A DNA stretch of 64,000 bases from Sinorhizobium fredii USDA 205 (GTDB lineage Bacteria > Pseudomonadota > Alphaproteobacteria > Rhizobiales > Rhizobiaceae): contig NZ_AUTC01000002.1 of assembly GCF_001461695.1 (NCBI RefSeq), positions 121,021 to 185,020 of the forward strand, given 5' to 3'. The notes under the pieces were generated by a model that made no database searches, was not told where the DNA came from, and worked only from the letters and a program-made list of their open reading frames with translations. The position numbers and the translations under genes were made by a program. Position 1 is the first letter of the stretch; every line of letters starts with the position of its first letter. This document shows positions 17,851 through 25,217 of this stretch, piece after piece.

Positions 17851-18336
17851 ATGATTATCGGCGAACTCGCACGCGCCTCGGGCGTCTCGGCGAAGATGAT
17901 CCGTTACTATGAGAAGATTGGTCTCATCCCGCCGGCCGACAGGAGCCAATCCGGCTATCGCAACTACGGCGACAACGACGTCCATACACTGTGCTTCATT
18001 CGGCGGGCCCGCGACCTTGGCTTCACCGTCGAGCAGATGACGGACCTCCTGGCACTTTGGCGCGATCGTTCGCGGGCCAGCAGCGAGGTCAAGAAGATCG
18101 CGCTCGATCAAGTCGCGATGCTCGAACGCAAGGCGGAAGAGTTGAAGGCGATGAGCCGGACCCTCAAGCATCTCGCTGCCCATTGCCACGGCGATGCGCG
18201 GCCGGATTGCCCGATCATAGATGACCTGGCGGATGCCGGAAGCGGGGCGGAGAAACCGCTCGAGCCCGTCCTATTCGGCCGCGGCGGCGTCGAACCGGTA
18301 CGCGGGGTGCGGCGATCTGGTGCATCGACACGCTGA
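17851..18336 (+). CDS. hmrR: MerR-family Cu(I)-responsive transcriptional activator (CueR/HmrR)
   Basis: This regulator senses cytosolic Cu+ and activates the upstream ATPase promoter. The ATG at 17851 (MIIGELARASGVSAKMIRYY) is chosen over a longer frame starting at 17782 because the family begins with the MerR winged-helix at residue 1-2. A long dimerisation helix follows, and the metal-binding loop CHGDARPDC has two Cys separated by seven residues, as in CueR. The C-terminal tail after PIIDDLADA is longer than usual and poorly ordered. It lies 89 bases after the ATPase stop and is probably co-transcribed. Confidence 0.92.
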   Translation: MIIGELARASGVSAKMIRYYEKIGLIPPADRSQSGYRNYGDNDVHTLCFIRRARDLGFTVEQMTDLLALWRDRSRASSEVKKIALDQVAMLERKAEELKAMSRTLKHLAAHCHGDARPDCPIIDDLADAGSGAEKPLEPVLFGRGGVEPVRGVRRSGASTR

Positions 18337-18412
18337 CCGTCCCGGGTGCAGAAAGAGATGCGATCGTCAGCGGATCGCTGCTGAAGCAAATAGCAGCAGA
18401 AAGGGTGTGCCC

Positions 18413-18886
18413 ATGAGCATCCGGCGCAGAGAATTCCTTGCCGGCACACTGGCAGCTCCATTCCTTATCTCACTCGGCCCCCCCTTCGCGCTGGCAAGTG
18501 CCGAGCGCATGGTGATCTACAAGGACCCGCTCTGCGGCTGCTGTGAAAGCTGGGCGGCAGCCATGAGGGCCGCGGGCTTCGCCCTCGAAATCCACAACGA
18601 GACCGACATGACGGCCATCAAACGCCGCTTTGCCATTCCGGCGGACATGGACGCGTGTCACACCGCCATGCTTGACGGCTACCTGATCGAAGGACATGTG
18701 CCGCTCGAGGCGATCAGACAACTGATGGCTGGGCGTCCGGACATTGTGGGCCTCGCGGTGCCCGGCATGCCTGCCGGTTCACTTGGCATGGGAGACGATC
18801 CCCAGGCCGCCTATGACGCATATGCGCTAAGCAAGACCGCCGGCGCGATGCCAACCGTTTTTTATAACGTTCGCCCGGCTGGGTAA
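18413..18886 (+). CDS. DUF411 metal-binding protein with Tat-type signal
   Basis: The 157-residue protein starts at 18413 with MSIRRREFLAGTLAAPFLIS, a twin-arginine-type export signal. The mature part is a DUF411 domain starting with YKDPLCGCCESWAAAM; its Cys-Gly-Cys-Cys cluster probably binds metal. C-terminal features include CHTAMLDGYLIEGHVP and AVPGMPAGSLGMG. DUF411 proteins are commonly linked to copper or other metal resistance genes, and this one follows the copper ATPase and its regulator. A folded periplasmic metal chaperone or scavenger is the best guess; its biochemical role is not established. Confidence 0.9.
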   Translation: MSIRRREFLAGTLAAPFLISLGPPFALASAERMVIYKDPLCGCCESWAAAMRAAGFALEIHNETDMTAIKRRFAIPADMDACHTAMLDGYLIEGHVPLEAIRQLMAGRPDIVGLAVPGMPAGSLGMGDDPQAAYDAYALSKTAGAMPTVFYNVRPAG

Positions 18887-18922
18887 CACGTCACCTTGGC
18901 GCGTCCTTTTCGCCTCACTTTG

Positions 18923-19032
18923 CACTGCATGATTTTGTCCTTAAATCGGAATCGATTTAAGGACAAAATCATGCAGCACTTCAAAGTGCTACAGCGACCC
19001 TAGCGCGTCCGATTGGACGCGCGGCGCTGTAG
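18923..19032. repeat. RIME1-like intergenic mosaic element, copy 2 (overlaps 3' end of a gene)
   Basis: This is the best preserved copy. A near-perfect palindrome CTGCATGATTTTGTCC-TTAAATC / GATTTAAGGACAAAAT-CATGCAG is followed by the small inverted repeat CACTTCAAAGTG. The second palindrome runs CTACAGCG to GCGCGTCCGATTGGACGCGC to CGCTGTAG. The right 33 bases are translated on the minus strand as the last codons and stop of the FkbM-type gene. Confidence 0.9.
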
Positions 19033-19770
19033 GAACAGCAGGTCGAAGCCTCTGAGTTCGCGCCGGGCTATCGACTTGCGCACCGCCGTCCAGATCGCCG
19101 ACCGATTTTCCAGGCGAAAGCCACGAAAGCTTCGGATCAACCGCGCGGTTGCTGCCATGGTCCGGATGAGCCGCAGCACGGCGGGGCCGGAAAGCGAGGC
19201 CGCCAAGATCTGCGGATGCACCGCCAGGAGCACGCCCGCCGTTCTCTTCCGGTCGATTGCCCGGAACTGGTCAAGCGCCTTGTATTCATAGCCTTCGATG
19301 TCGACCTTGAAGCAGAGGCGCTCGGTCTTCGCCATCGCCTGAAGCTTCGGGATCGTGACGGTTTCGGCGGAAATCGCCATGCCGGTGTCGTCGGCGATGA
19401 GGGCCGAGGTCTCGGAACTGCCGAAACCGCCGCCCACGGAGTGGAGCACCAGGCGCTCGTCCTGCGACAGCGCGGCGTTGACGAGCTCGACCTCACCGAT
19501 ATTGTCAGCCTTCATCTGCGTCAGGATGTCGAAGCACACCGGATCCGGTTCGACGACGATGACATTGTCGGCGCTCTGAGCCGCCCAATAGGGCGTAACC
19601 CCGATCCAGCCGCCGATGTCGATGAAGGTCGTCTTCGCGTCGACGAGGCGCGCGATGTTCTGAAAGGTGTCGGGCTCCCACTGGCCCGATTGCAGGCGGG
19701 CAAAAAAGCGTTTCTTTTCCGGCTTGTCGGGGAAGTAAACGGTCTTGTCGAAGTATCTTATGGCGCGCAT
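19000..19770 (-). CDS. FkbM-family SAM-dependent methyltransferase
   Basis: The 256-residue protein contains a class I methyltransferase core: TFIDIGGWIGVTPYWAAQ (motif I), VIVVEPDPVCFDIL, and the FkbM signature CFKVDIEGYEYKALDQF. Such enzymes often O-methylate sugars or polyketides, and here the neighbours are glycan genes. The ATG at 19770 follows GAGAGGCGCC. The last ten codons (LQRRASNRTR) and the TAG stop are supplied by the RIME repeat at 18923-19032, so the native C-terminus may have been replaced. A degenerate RIME also lies just upstream of the start. Confidence 0.85.
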   Translation of the reverse strand: MRAIRYFDKTVYFPDKPEKKRFFARLQSGQWEPDTFQNIARLVDAKTTFIDIGGWIGVTPYWAAQSADNVIVVEPDPVCFDILTQMKADNIGEVELVNAALSQDERLVLHSVGGGFGSSETSALIADDTGMAISAETVTIPKLQAMAKTERLCFKVDIEGYEYKALDQFRAIDRKRTAGVLLAVHPQILAASLSGPAVLRLIRTMAATARLIRSFRGFRLENRSAIWTAVRKSIARRELRGFDLLFLQRRASNRTR

Positions 19771-19779
19771 GGCGCCTCT

Positions 19780-19830
19780 CTACTGCATGATTCCGGAAAT
19801 CGGAACCGGAATAAATTCATACAGCCGCTC
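19780..19830. repeat. Degenerate RIME fragment upstream of the FkbM gene
   Basis: TACTGCATGATTCCGGAAAT, CGGAACCGGAATAAATTCAT and ACAGC resemble the left palindrome and start of the right palindrome of the RIME copies, with several changes. With copy 2 it brackets the FkbM-type gene. Confidence 0.5.
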
Positions 19831-19865
19831 AAAGCGCGGCAGACTGTTGGGAACGTCCAGGAAAC

Positions 19866-20330
19866 CTATGCCTCCGCCCGTTGCGCGCGGCTACGGGCTT
19901 CGGTGAGCTCGGAGGTGGTTTGGCTGAGGCGGTCGGCCAGGACACGCATGATCTCCACCGCCATCTCAGGGAAATCGGCCAAGAGCTTCAGGAAGTCGTC
20001 CTTGCGAATTCGCAGCGCCTCGAGCGGCGTGGTCGTCTGGATGGTGGCGGTGCGCGGCGTATTGCAGAGAATGGCGATCTCGCCGACGATCGAATTCTGC
20101 TCGACCTCGGCGACCTTCAACTGCCCGGTCGGCGTCGAGACCAGCACATCTGCCTTGCCGGAAAGGATAACGTAGGCGGCGTCGCCGATATCTCCTTGGT
20201 GGAACAGGTTTTCGCCGGCGCTATACATCACCCGGTCGGAGGTGAAAGCGAGTAGTTTGAGTTTCGCAGGCGGCAGGCCGGAAAAAAGTGTGATCCGGCG
20301 CAACATTTCCACTTCGTCTTTTAGGAGCAT
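19866..20330 (-). CDS. Cyclic-nucleotide-binding domain protein without DNA-binding domain
   Basis: The protein (about 154 residues from ATG 20330; a GTG at 20369 is an alternative) is essentially a single Crp-like cNMP-binding beta-roll. It includes LFSGLPPAKLKLLAFTSDRV, GDIGDAAYVILSGKADVLV, and the phosphate-binding cassette IVGEIAILCNTPRTATIQTT with the conserved Glu and Arg. A C-terminal helix (LADRLSQTTSELTEARSRAQ) follows instead of a helix-turn-helix. It therefore probably acts through a partner protein. The gene directly follows, in the same direction, the degenerate ABC-exporter-like gene, so the two may work together. Confidence 0.85.
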   Translation of the reverse strand: MLLKDEVEMLRRITLFSGLPPAKLKLLAFTSDRVMYSAGENLFHQGDIGDAAYVILSGKADVLVSTPTGQLKVAEVEQNSIVGEIAILCNTPRTATIQTTTPLEALRIRKDDFLKLLADFPEMAVEIMRVLADRLSQTTSELTEARSRAQRAEA

Positions 20331-20423
20331 ATCAGTCCGCTTCTCCGAATGTGTCGTGGGCGCTAACACGTCCCTTCCCGACCGACCGGGAAACTACGTC
20401 TGCCTCCCGATGCTAATACTACA

Positions 20424-23135
20424 TCAAGATGCCAGTTCCTTATAGTCGCTGCCTTTCGACGGCGTTTCCACCGCTTCTTCATGTACCAACCGGCCGTTCT
20501 CGAAATGCACCACCCGGTCGAAGAGTTCCGAAAGGGCGGGATTGGAAAGGACCCATACGATCGCCGGATCGCGCTTCTCGTCATGCAGGAAGGCGAAGAT
20601 GTTGCGGGTAATCTGGTCCTGTGTGCGTTGGTCGAGAGCCCGTAGCGGCTCATTGAAGATATAGAAATCGGAAAGCCGGATCAGGGCGCGCGCCAGATTG
20701 AGCCTCTGCCGTTGGCCGGCAGTCAGTCGCTTGCCGCCGGCACCGACGTCGAAGTCGAGGCCGAAGGCGAGCACCTTGTTGTAGAGACCGAGCGATTCGA
20801 AGAGATCGCGAACTATCGCCCGAATTTTGTCCGAGCCGTCCGTGTGCTTGTGGCCGATACGACCGAAGAGCACGTTGTCGAGAATGCTGGCCGAGGCCAT
20901 GTAGCGGTTCGGCTGATAATGCTCGATGACGCCGACGAGATCGGCGGGCAGGCCGTCGCTGAATTCGCGCCGCGCCTCGACGATCTTCTGCATCAGATCC
21001 TCGGTCAGAAGACCGAATCGATGCCGCGGCTCGATATAGCCGAAGCACAGCCGGATGATCCGAATCGCATCTTCCTCCGAGACTTCGTCGAGCGGCCGAC
21101 CCCTGAGCTTCTGGAGAAGCGCCTCGTAGGCCGGGATTTCCTCGCTGGTCATGAAGGTAAGCTGCTGGAAGAACGGGTGATCGGGTGGCAGGTCGCGGAA
21201 CAGTTCGACGACGTTCTCGGCGATTTCGAGTCCCATTTCGTAGAAGGTCTCGTGAAGGCCGGCCCTCTTCAGGACGGTCTTGAAGAACGGGTGGCCTTCC
21301 AACGCCGTTTCCCACCTCGTCCTGTCGGTGACCGTGCCGAACAGCAGGTTTTCGCCGACCGTTGCTTCGATATTGTAGGAGCCCGGCTCGAAGAAGACGA
21401 CAAGATCGCTGAGCTTCTCTGCCTCGAGACGGCGGCGGAGCGCGCCGCGCATCTCGACGATTTCGTTCGCGAATGCCTCGTGTTCGACGGAATTGATGGT
21501 CGAGCGGACGGCGAGCGCCGAAATGTCATTGGTCAGGAGCACGACGTCGAGGACGGCCCTGATCTTTCCGAAGAGATCTTTCGGGCCTGTGGCCCCGGCA
21601 GCTCCGTAGTCGATCCAATCGCTATTGAGATCGAGTGAGGGATTTCCGGCGAGCTTCGCTTCGAGCAGCTCCCACCGGCGATGAGTCGCCTTGTCGCCCT
21701 CGTAAACCACCTCGGTCAGCGGGGCGTGCTTGAGGCCGTAGAGGAGGTTGTCGCCGAGGCTGCCCTGGAAAGTGTAGACCTCGGAGGAGGCATAGGAAAT
21801 CCGCCGCCCGATGACCGCTTCCGGCAGCTCGTGAATATCCTCGTCGCCGACGACGATCCGGCCGCTTGCCGGCCAGGCCAGGCGGCCAAGGGCTTCGGCC
21901 AGCGCCTCGCCGCCGCCTCCCGTGCCGCCTGTGATGGCGACCGTCTCGCCGGGGCGCAGCCGGAAAGATACATGTTCGATCACCTTGGCGCCGCCGTCGT
22001 CGGCAATCGTGAGATTGACGGCAGCAAGTGCGCCCGCGAGCGCCGCAGGCGGAGCAACGGAGACCTCCTGAACCTTCGGGTCGATCAGCGGCTCGACACT
22101 GAACTGTTCCACGACCTGGGTATACTTGACCTGGACGTCCTGACGCGCCTGGTCCCAATCGATCAGTTCCTTCAGCGGACCCGGCAGATCCTTGTAAGCG
22201 CCGATCACCGCGACAAGCTGGCCGATGTCGAGGCGCCCTTGCAGGGCAAAGTAGCCGCCGATCGAATAGAACAGGAAGGGCGTCACCTGGGCGAGGAAGT
22301 TGTTCAGGAATTTTACCAGGAACTTCCATTGATAGATGTCGTAGCGGATCTTGAAGATCCGGCCGAGGCGCGCCGCGATGTCCGCTCTCTCGTAGTTGGA
22401 CGTGTCATGGCCGCGGATCGTGCCGATACCGTCCACGATTTCGCTGACCCGCCCCGAGAGCTCGCGCGCCGTCAGTTGCCGTTCGCGCCCGAGCACCAGC
22501 AGCCGCCGACGCATGCGGGGGATGATCACCGCCTGAACCGCGACGATGACAAAGGCGATGATGCCGAGCCAGAAGCTCTGGATCAGGATGAAGATCAGCG
22601 CCGTCAGCGCCTGGCCGCCGAGAAGCGCCGGCTGCACGAAGGCATCGCCGGTGAAGCCGCCCATGGGCTCGACCTCATCCTTGATCATCGTCGAGATTTC
22701 GGCCGGCTTCACACGCTTCAAGTGATGCGGCGGGAAGCGCAGGACGCGATCGACAAGCTCGAAACGGATGCGCCTGAGGAGCCGCTCTCCAAGCCGGCCC
22801 TTGTAGGTGTTGATGTAGAACTTGAAGAGACCGTTGATGATCACCAGCAGGAGAAAGACGAGGCTGAGTGCGAGCAGTGTCCCCTGCCGCCCGAGTTCTA
22901 TTCCGGAAAAGAGATTGACCTCGCCAAAGAATGGCAGGCTGAGGGAGATCGGCATGAAGAGCTGGGTTGACCCGGGCGTCTCGAATCCCTGCCCCTGGAT
23001 CGGCCCATTGACGATCTGCTTCGGCAGATCGAAGGACATGAAATAGGGGATCATCGACAGCGCGACGATCAGGAGGATCCAGAGCTGCGACTTTCGGGTA
23101 TGGGTCCAGATGTAGCGGGAAAGACGTGGTTCCAT
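20424..23135 (-). CDS. ABC-exporter-like membrane protein with degenerate, expanded nucleotide-binding region
   Basis: The 903-residue protein starts like an ABC exporter, with membrane helices in residues 1-320 and the intracellular-loop segment RIRFELVDRVLRFPPHHLK. The NBD is abnormal. The Walker A position (about 403-411) reads GGTGGGGEA with no Lys or Ser/Thr, Walker B reads YIFNEP (826-830; Asp replaced by Asn) and the switch His position reads SNP (864). The signature is LTAGQRQRL near 804. Between them lie about 340 extra residues with three segments resembling the post-Q-loop motif: FQGSLGDNLLYG (about 456), ATVGENLLFG (about 591) and SASILDNVLFG (about 748). ATP hydrolysis looks unlikely. 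The true function is unknown; a glycan or lipid membrane role is guessed from its neighbours. Confidence 0.85.
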   Translation of the reverse strand: MEPRLSRYIWTHTRKSQLWILLIVALSMIPYFMSFDLPKQIVNGPIQGQGFETPGSTQLFMPISLSLPFFGEVNLFSGIELGRQGTLLALSLVFLLLVIINGLFKFYINTYKGRLGERLLRRIRFELVDRVLRFPPHHLKRVKPAEISTMIKDEVEPMGGFTGDAFVQPALLGGQALTALIFILIQSFWLGIIAFVIVAVQAVIIPRMRRRLLVLGRERQLTARELSGRVSEIVDGIGTIRGHDTSNYERADIAARLGRIFKIRYDIYQWKFLVKFLNNFLAQVTPFLFYSIGGYFALQGRLDIGQLVAVIGAYKDLPGPLKELIDWDQARQDVQVKYTQVVEQFSVEPLIDPKVQEVSVAPPAALAGALAAVNLTIADDGGAKVIEHVSFRLRPGETVAITGGTGGGGEALAEALGRLAWPASGRIVVGDEDIHELPEAVIGRRISYASSEVYTFQGSLGDNLLYGLKHAPLTEVVYEGDKATHRRWELLEAKLAGNPSLDLNSDWIDYGAAGATGPKDLFGKIRAVLDVVLLTNDISALAVRSTINSVEHEAFANEIVEMRGALRRRLEAEKLSDLVVFFEPGSYNIEATVGENLLFGTVTDRTRWETALEGHPFFKTVLKRAGLHETFYEMGLEIAENVVELFRDLPPDHPFFQQLTFMTSEEIPAYEALLQKLRGRPLDEVSEEDAIRIIRLCFGYIEPRHRFGLLTEDLMQKIVEARREFSDGLPADLVGVIEHYQPNRYMASASILDNVLFGRIGHKHTDGSDKIRAIVRDLFESLGLYNKVLAFGLDFDVGAGGKRLTAGQRQRLNLARALIRLSDFYIFNEPLRALDQRTQDQITRNIFAFLHDEKRDPAIVWVLSNPALSELFDRVVHFENGRLVHEEAVETPSKGSDYKELAS

Positions 23136-23151
23136 GGGCGGGTAATGAGAC

Positions 23152-23313
23152 CTAATCTAAAATTCGGGATCGCAGGCCCGCTCCGGAAGCGGACGCTGGC
23201 CGCAAATGGTTCCTCTCCACCAGATCTTCAATGGCGTGCGCCTTTTCCGCGAATTCGTGACTGCCTGCCATGAGAGCAGAGGCGTACTCGATGTCAAGCG
23301 CTTGACCGGCCAA
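23152..23313 (-). CDS. Possible 53-residue protein upstream of the ABC-like gene (TTG start)
   Basis: A frame from TTG 23313, preceded at five bases by the strong ribosome site GGAAGGAG, encodes 53 residues. It begins (M)AGQALDIEYASALMAGSHEF and continues AEKAHAIEDLVERNHLRPAS, mostly predicted helix. It ends 16 bases before the ATG of the ABC-like gene, which suggests translational coupling. I do not recognise a family. It is supported by ribosome site, spacing and protein-like composition only. Confidence 0.45.
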   Translation of the reverse strand: MAGQALDIEYASALMAGSHEFAEKAHAIEDLVERNHLRPASASGAGLRSRILD

Positions 23314-23383
23314 GCAAACTCCTTCCAGTCGCGGCTTTCTTGCGCGCCTTGCGCTTGCCGGGCCCTGAGCTTACAACAGCCGC

Positions 23384-24058
23384 ATGACGCATGCCAGCCA
23401 CTCCCCGCACAGTTCCAACGATTGGCACGAAAACGGTTACGACCTCGCGCGAGGGTTGGCCGCCTATACGGGAAGCTCACTCGTCGGAGGCATAGCCAGG
23501 GTTATTGCGAAACACCCGCAAGCGAACATCGCCAATGCCTTCAATCACAAGCAGGTTCAGTGCAAGCTCTGGGCCCGCGACGAGCTCTTGAAGAATGCCG
23601 GCTCCGCCTATGGCAGAATCGTTGTTCTCGGCGGCTGGTACGGTGTTCTGCCGGCCATGCTTCTCGAAGATTCCCGCTTCGACATCGAGGCGATCGACAG
23701 CTTCGACATCGACCCGGCGGTCGAACTGGTGGCGCGCACGCTGAATTCCGGTTTCGGCGACCGATTTCGCGCCATCACCGCGGACATGTATGCGATCGAC
23801 TATCGCAGCCTGGAGGCTGACCTCGTGGTCAATACGAGTTGCGAGCATATCGCCGACCTCGGCGCATGGCTCCGCCTCGTCCCCTCCGGCACCCGCGTGC
23901 TGCTGCAGTCGAACGACTATTTCAGCGAGCCGAGCCACATAAACTGCGTTTCCTCGCTCGATGAATTCCGAGCCAAGGCCGGCCTTGCCCGCGTCGATTT
24001 CGCCGGCGCGCTGCCGATGAGGAAATACACGCGCTTCATGCTGATCGGCTCGATCTGA
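23384..24058 (+). CDS. Class I SAM-dependent methyltransferase
   Basis: The 224-residue protein carries a Rossmann-like methyltransferase core. The first strand and glycine loop are RIVVLGGWYGVLPAMLLED (about 85-103), and the acidic end of strand 2 is AIDSFDIDPAVEL. VNTSCEHIADLGAWLRLVPS resembles the motif IV-VI region where a Cys-Glu-His triplet often occurs in nucleotide or sugar methyltransferases. The substrate is not determinable. It is the only plus-strand gene in this stretch and its 3' end overlaps the convergent glycosyltransferase gene by 23 bases. Confidence 0.8.
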   Translation: MTHASHSPHSSNDWHENGYDLARGLAAYTGSSLVGGIARVIAKHPQANIANAFNHKQVQCKLWARDELLKNAGSAYGRIVVLGGWYGVLPAMLLEDSRFDIEAIDSFDIDPAVELVARTLNSGFGDRFRAITADMYAIDYRSLEADLVVNTSCEHIADLGAWLRLVPSGTRVLLQSNDYFSEPSHINCVSSLDEFRAKAGLARVDFAGALPMRKYTRFMLIGSI

Positions 24059-25217
24059 CGCCTTCCATCCGCTTCAGATGCTCCTCGAGGATCGTCGCCG
24101 TGCTGTCGGCTCCGTCGAGGTCGAGCGGCGGGATTTCGGGCTTCGAACGAGCGAGCAACGTTCCTACCTGCCGGGCGAGATCCTGCGGGGTGATCCCCTC
24201 CTCGGGCAGAACGGCGGCGAGGCCAAGCCTCTCCAACCGCATTGCGCGCGTACTCTGTTCCGTTTCGCCGCCGGTGGTGAAGGGAATGAGCAGGGAGTTG
24301 CATCCGGCGCGCAGTATATCGCAGACGGTGTTGTAACCGGCCTGTGAGACGGAAAGGCGCGCGCCGGCAAGGAGGCTCGCAAAATCCCGCCGGAAACGGA
24401 ACAGGCCGACGCCGTCCGGTGCTGCGGCGGCGAGTTCGTCGAAATCCGGCCGTGGCAGGTTCGGGCCGGTCACCAGACACCAGCGCAGGTCTTGCGGCAA
24501 AATCCTGGCGGCCCCGAGCGCGGCGCCGATGAGTTCCTTGCCGACGGCGCCGCCACCCGCGGAAACAAGCACATCGAACGTCTCGGCGGGGTCGTCCGGC
24601 GGTGGTGGAGCGACAAGGCCGGTATAGGCCACCCGGTCGGCGATCTCACTTGCAAGCGGAAAGGTCTCCTCGAGTCGAGCGAAGGCCGGGTCGCCGTGGA
24701 CGAGCACGAGGTCGAAGTGCTTTTTCACCAGTTCGACCGTCTCCTCGGCCCGCCCCGGCTTTACCCGCTCCTGCAGGATGTCGCGCAGCGACGTCGCTAC
24801 CAGCGGTCGGCGTTCTATTGCTTCGATCGCGTCAAGCAAGGGCAGAAGCTCGAAGCGCATCTGCCGGCGGCCGAATGGAAAAGCCTCGATAATGACGACG
24901 TCCGGCTCCGAGAAGCGAAGCGCTTCGAGTAGCATACCCTTGCGATGCTCCTGAAAGGCCGCGGTGACCGGGTTGCCCTCGGCGTCGGCGAGGCCGGAGA
25001 AACCCTTGTCGCCGGCCGTCACCGGCGGCAGCACGATCGTTCTCACGCCCTCTTGCGGGAAGCCAGGGACGGGCAGGCCGCCGGTCACCATCGTCACGTC
25101 GAAGCCGCGCGCCAGCAGGGCCTTTGCAATGCGGCTCGCCCTTGCCAGATGCCCGATGCCGAGCAGGTGCTGCACATAGAAAAAAACGCGACGCTTGCTC
25201 AAGGAGACTTTCTCCAT
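24036..25217 (-). CDS. Glycosyltransferase, MurG/GT28-like (GT-B fold)
   Basis: The 393-residue protein shows a GT-B fold. The N-terminal domain includes VQHLLGIGHLARASRIAKAL and TMVTGGLPV. The C-terminal donor-binding domain has DVLVSAGGGAVGKELIGAAL, the donor-site run VSQAGYNTVCDILRAGCNSL, and LLIPFTTGGETEQSTRAMRL with the Glu-Gln pair typical of UDP-sugar binding in the MurG family. It is closely related in layout to the gene at 26454. It is the third gene of a glycosyltransferase trio and overlaps the preceding gene by 19 bases. The acceptor is unknown. Confidence 0.88.
   Translation of the reverse strand: MEKVSLSKRRVFFYVQHLLGIGHLARASRIAKALLARGFDVTMVTGGLPVPGFPQEGVRTIVLPPVTAGDKGFSGLADAEGNPVTAAFQEHRKGMLLEALRFSEPDVVIIEAFPFGRRQMRFELLPLLDAIEAIERRPLVATSLRDILQERVKPGRAEETVELVKKHFDLVLVHGDPAFARLEETFPLASEIADRVAYTGLVAPPPPDDPAETFDVLVSAGGGAVGKELIGAALGAARILPQDLRWCLVTGPNLPRPDFDELAAAAPDGVGLFRFRRDFASLLAGARLSVSQAGYNTVCDILRAGCNSLLIPFTTGGETEQSTRAMRLERLGLAAVLPEEGITPQDLARQVGTLLARSKPEIPPLDLDGADSTATILEEHLKRMEGVRSSRSA

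Noticed and set aside
18221..18412. Upstream extension of the DUF411 protein
   Set aside because: It overlaps the MerR regulator gene and would bury the export signal; ATG 18413 places the twin-arginine segment at the N-terminus.
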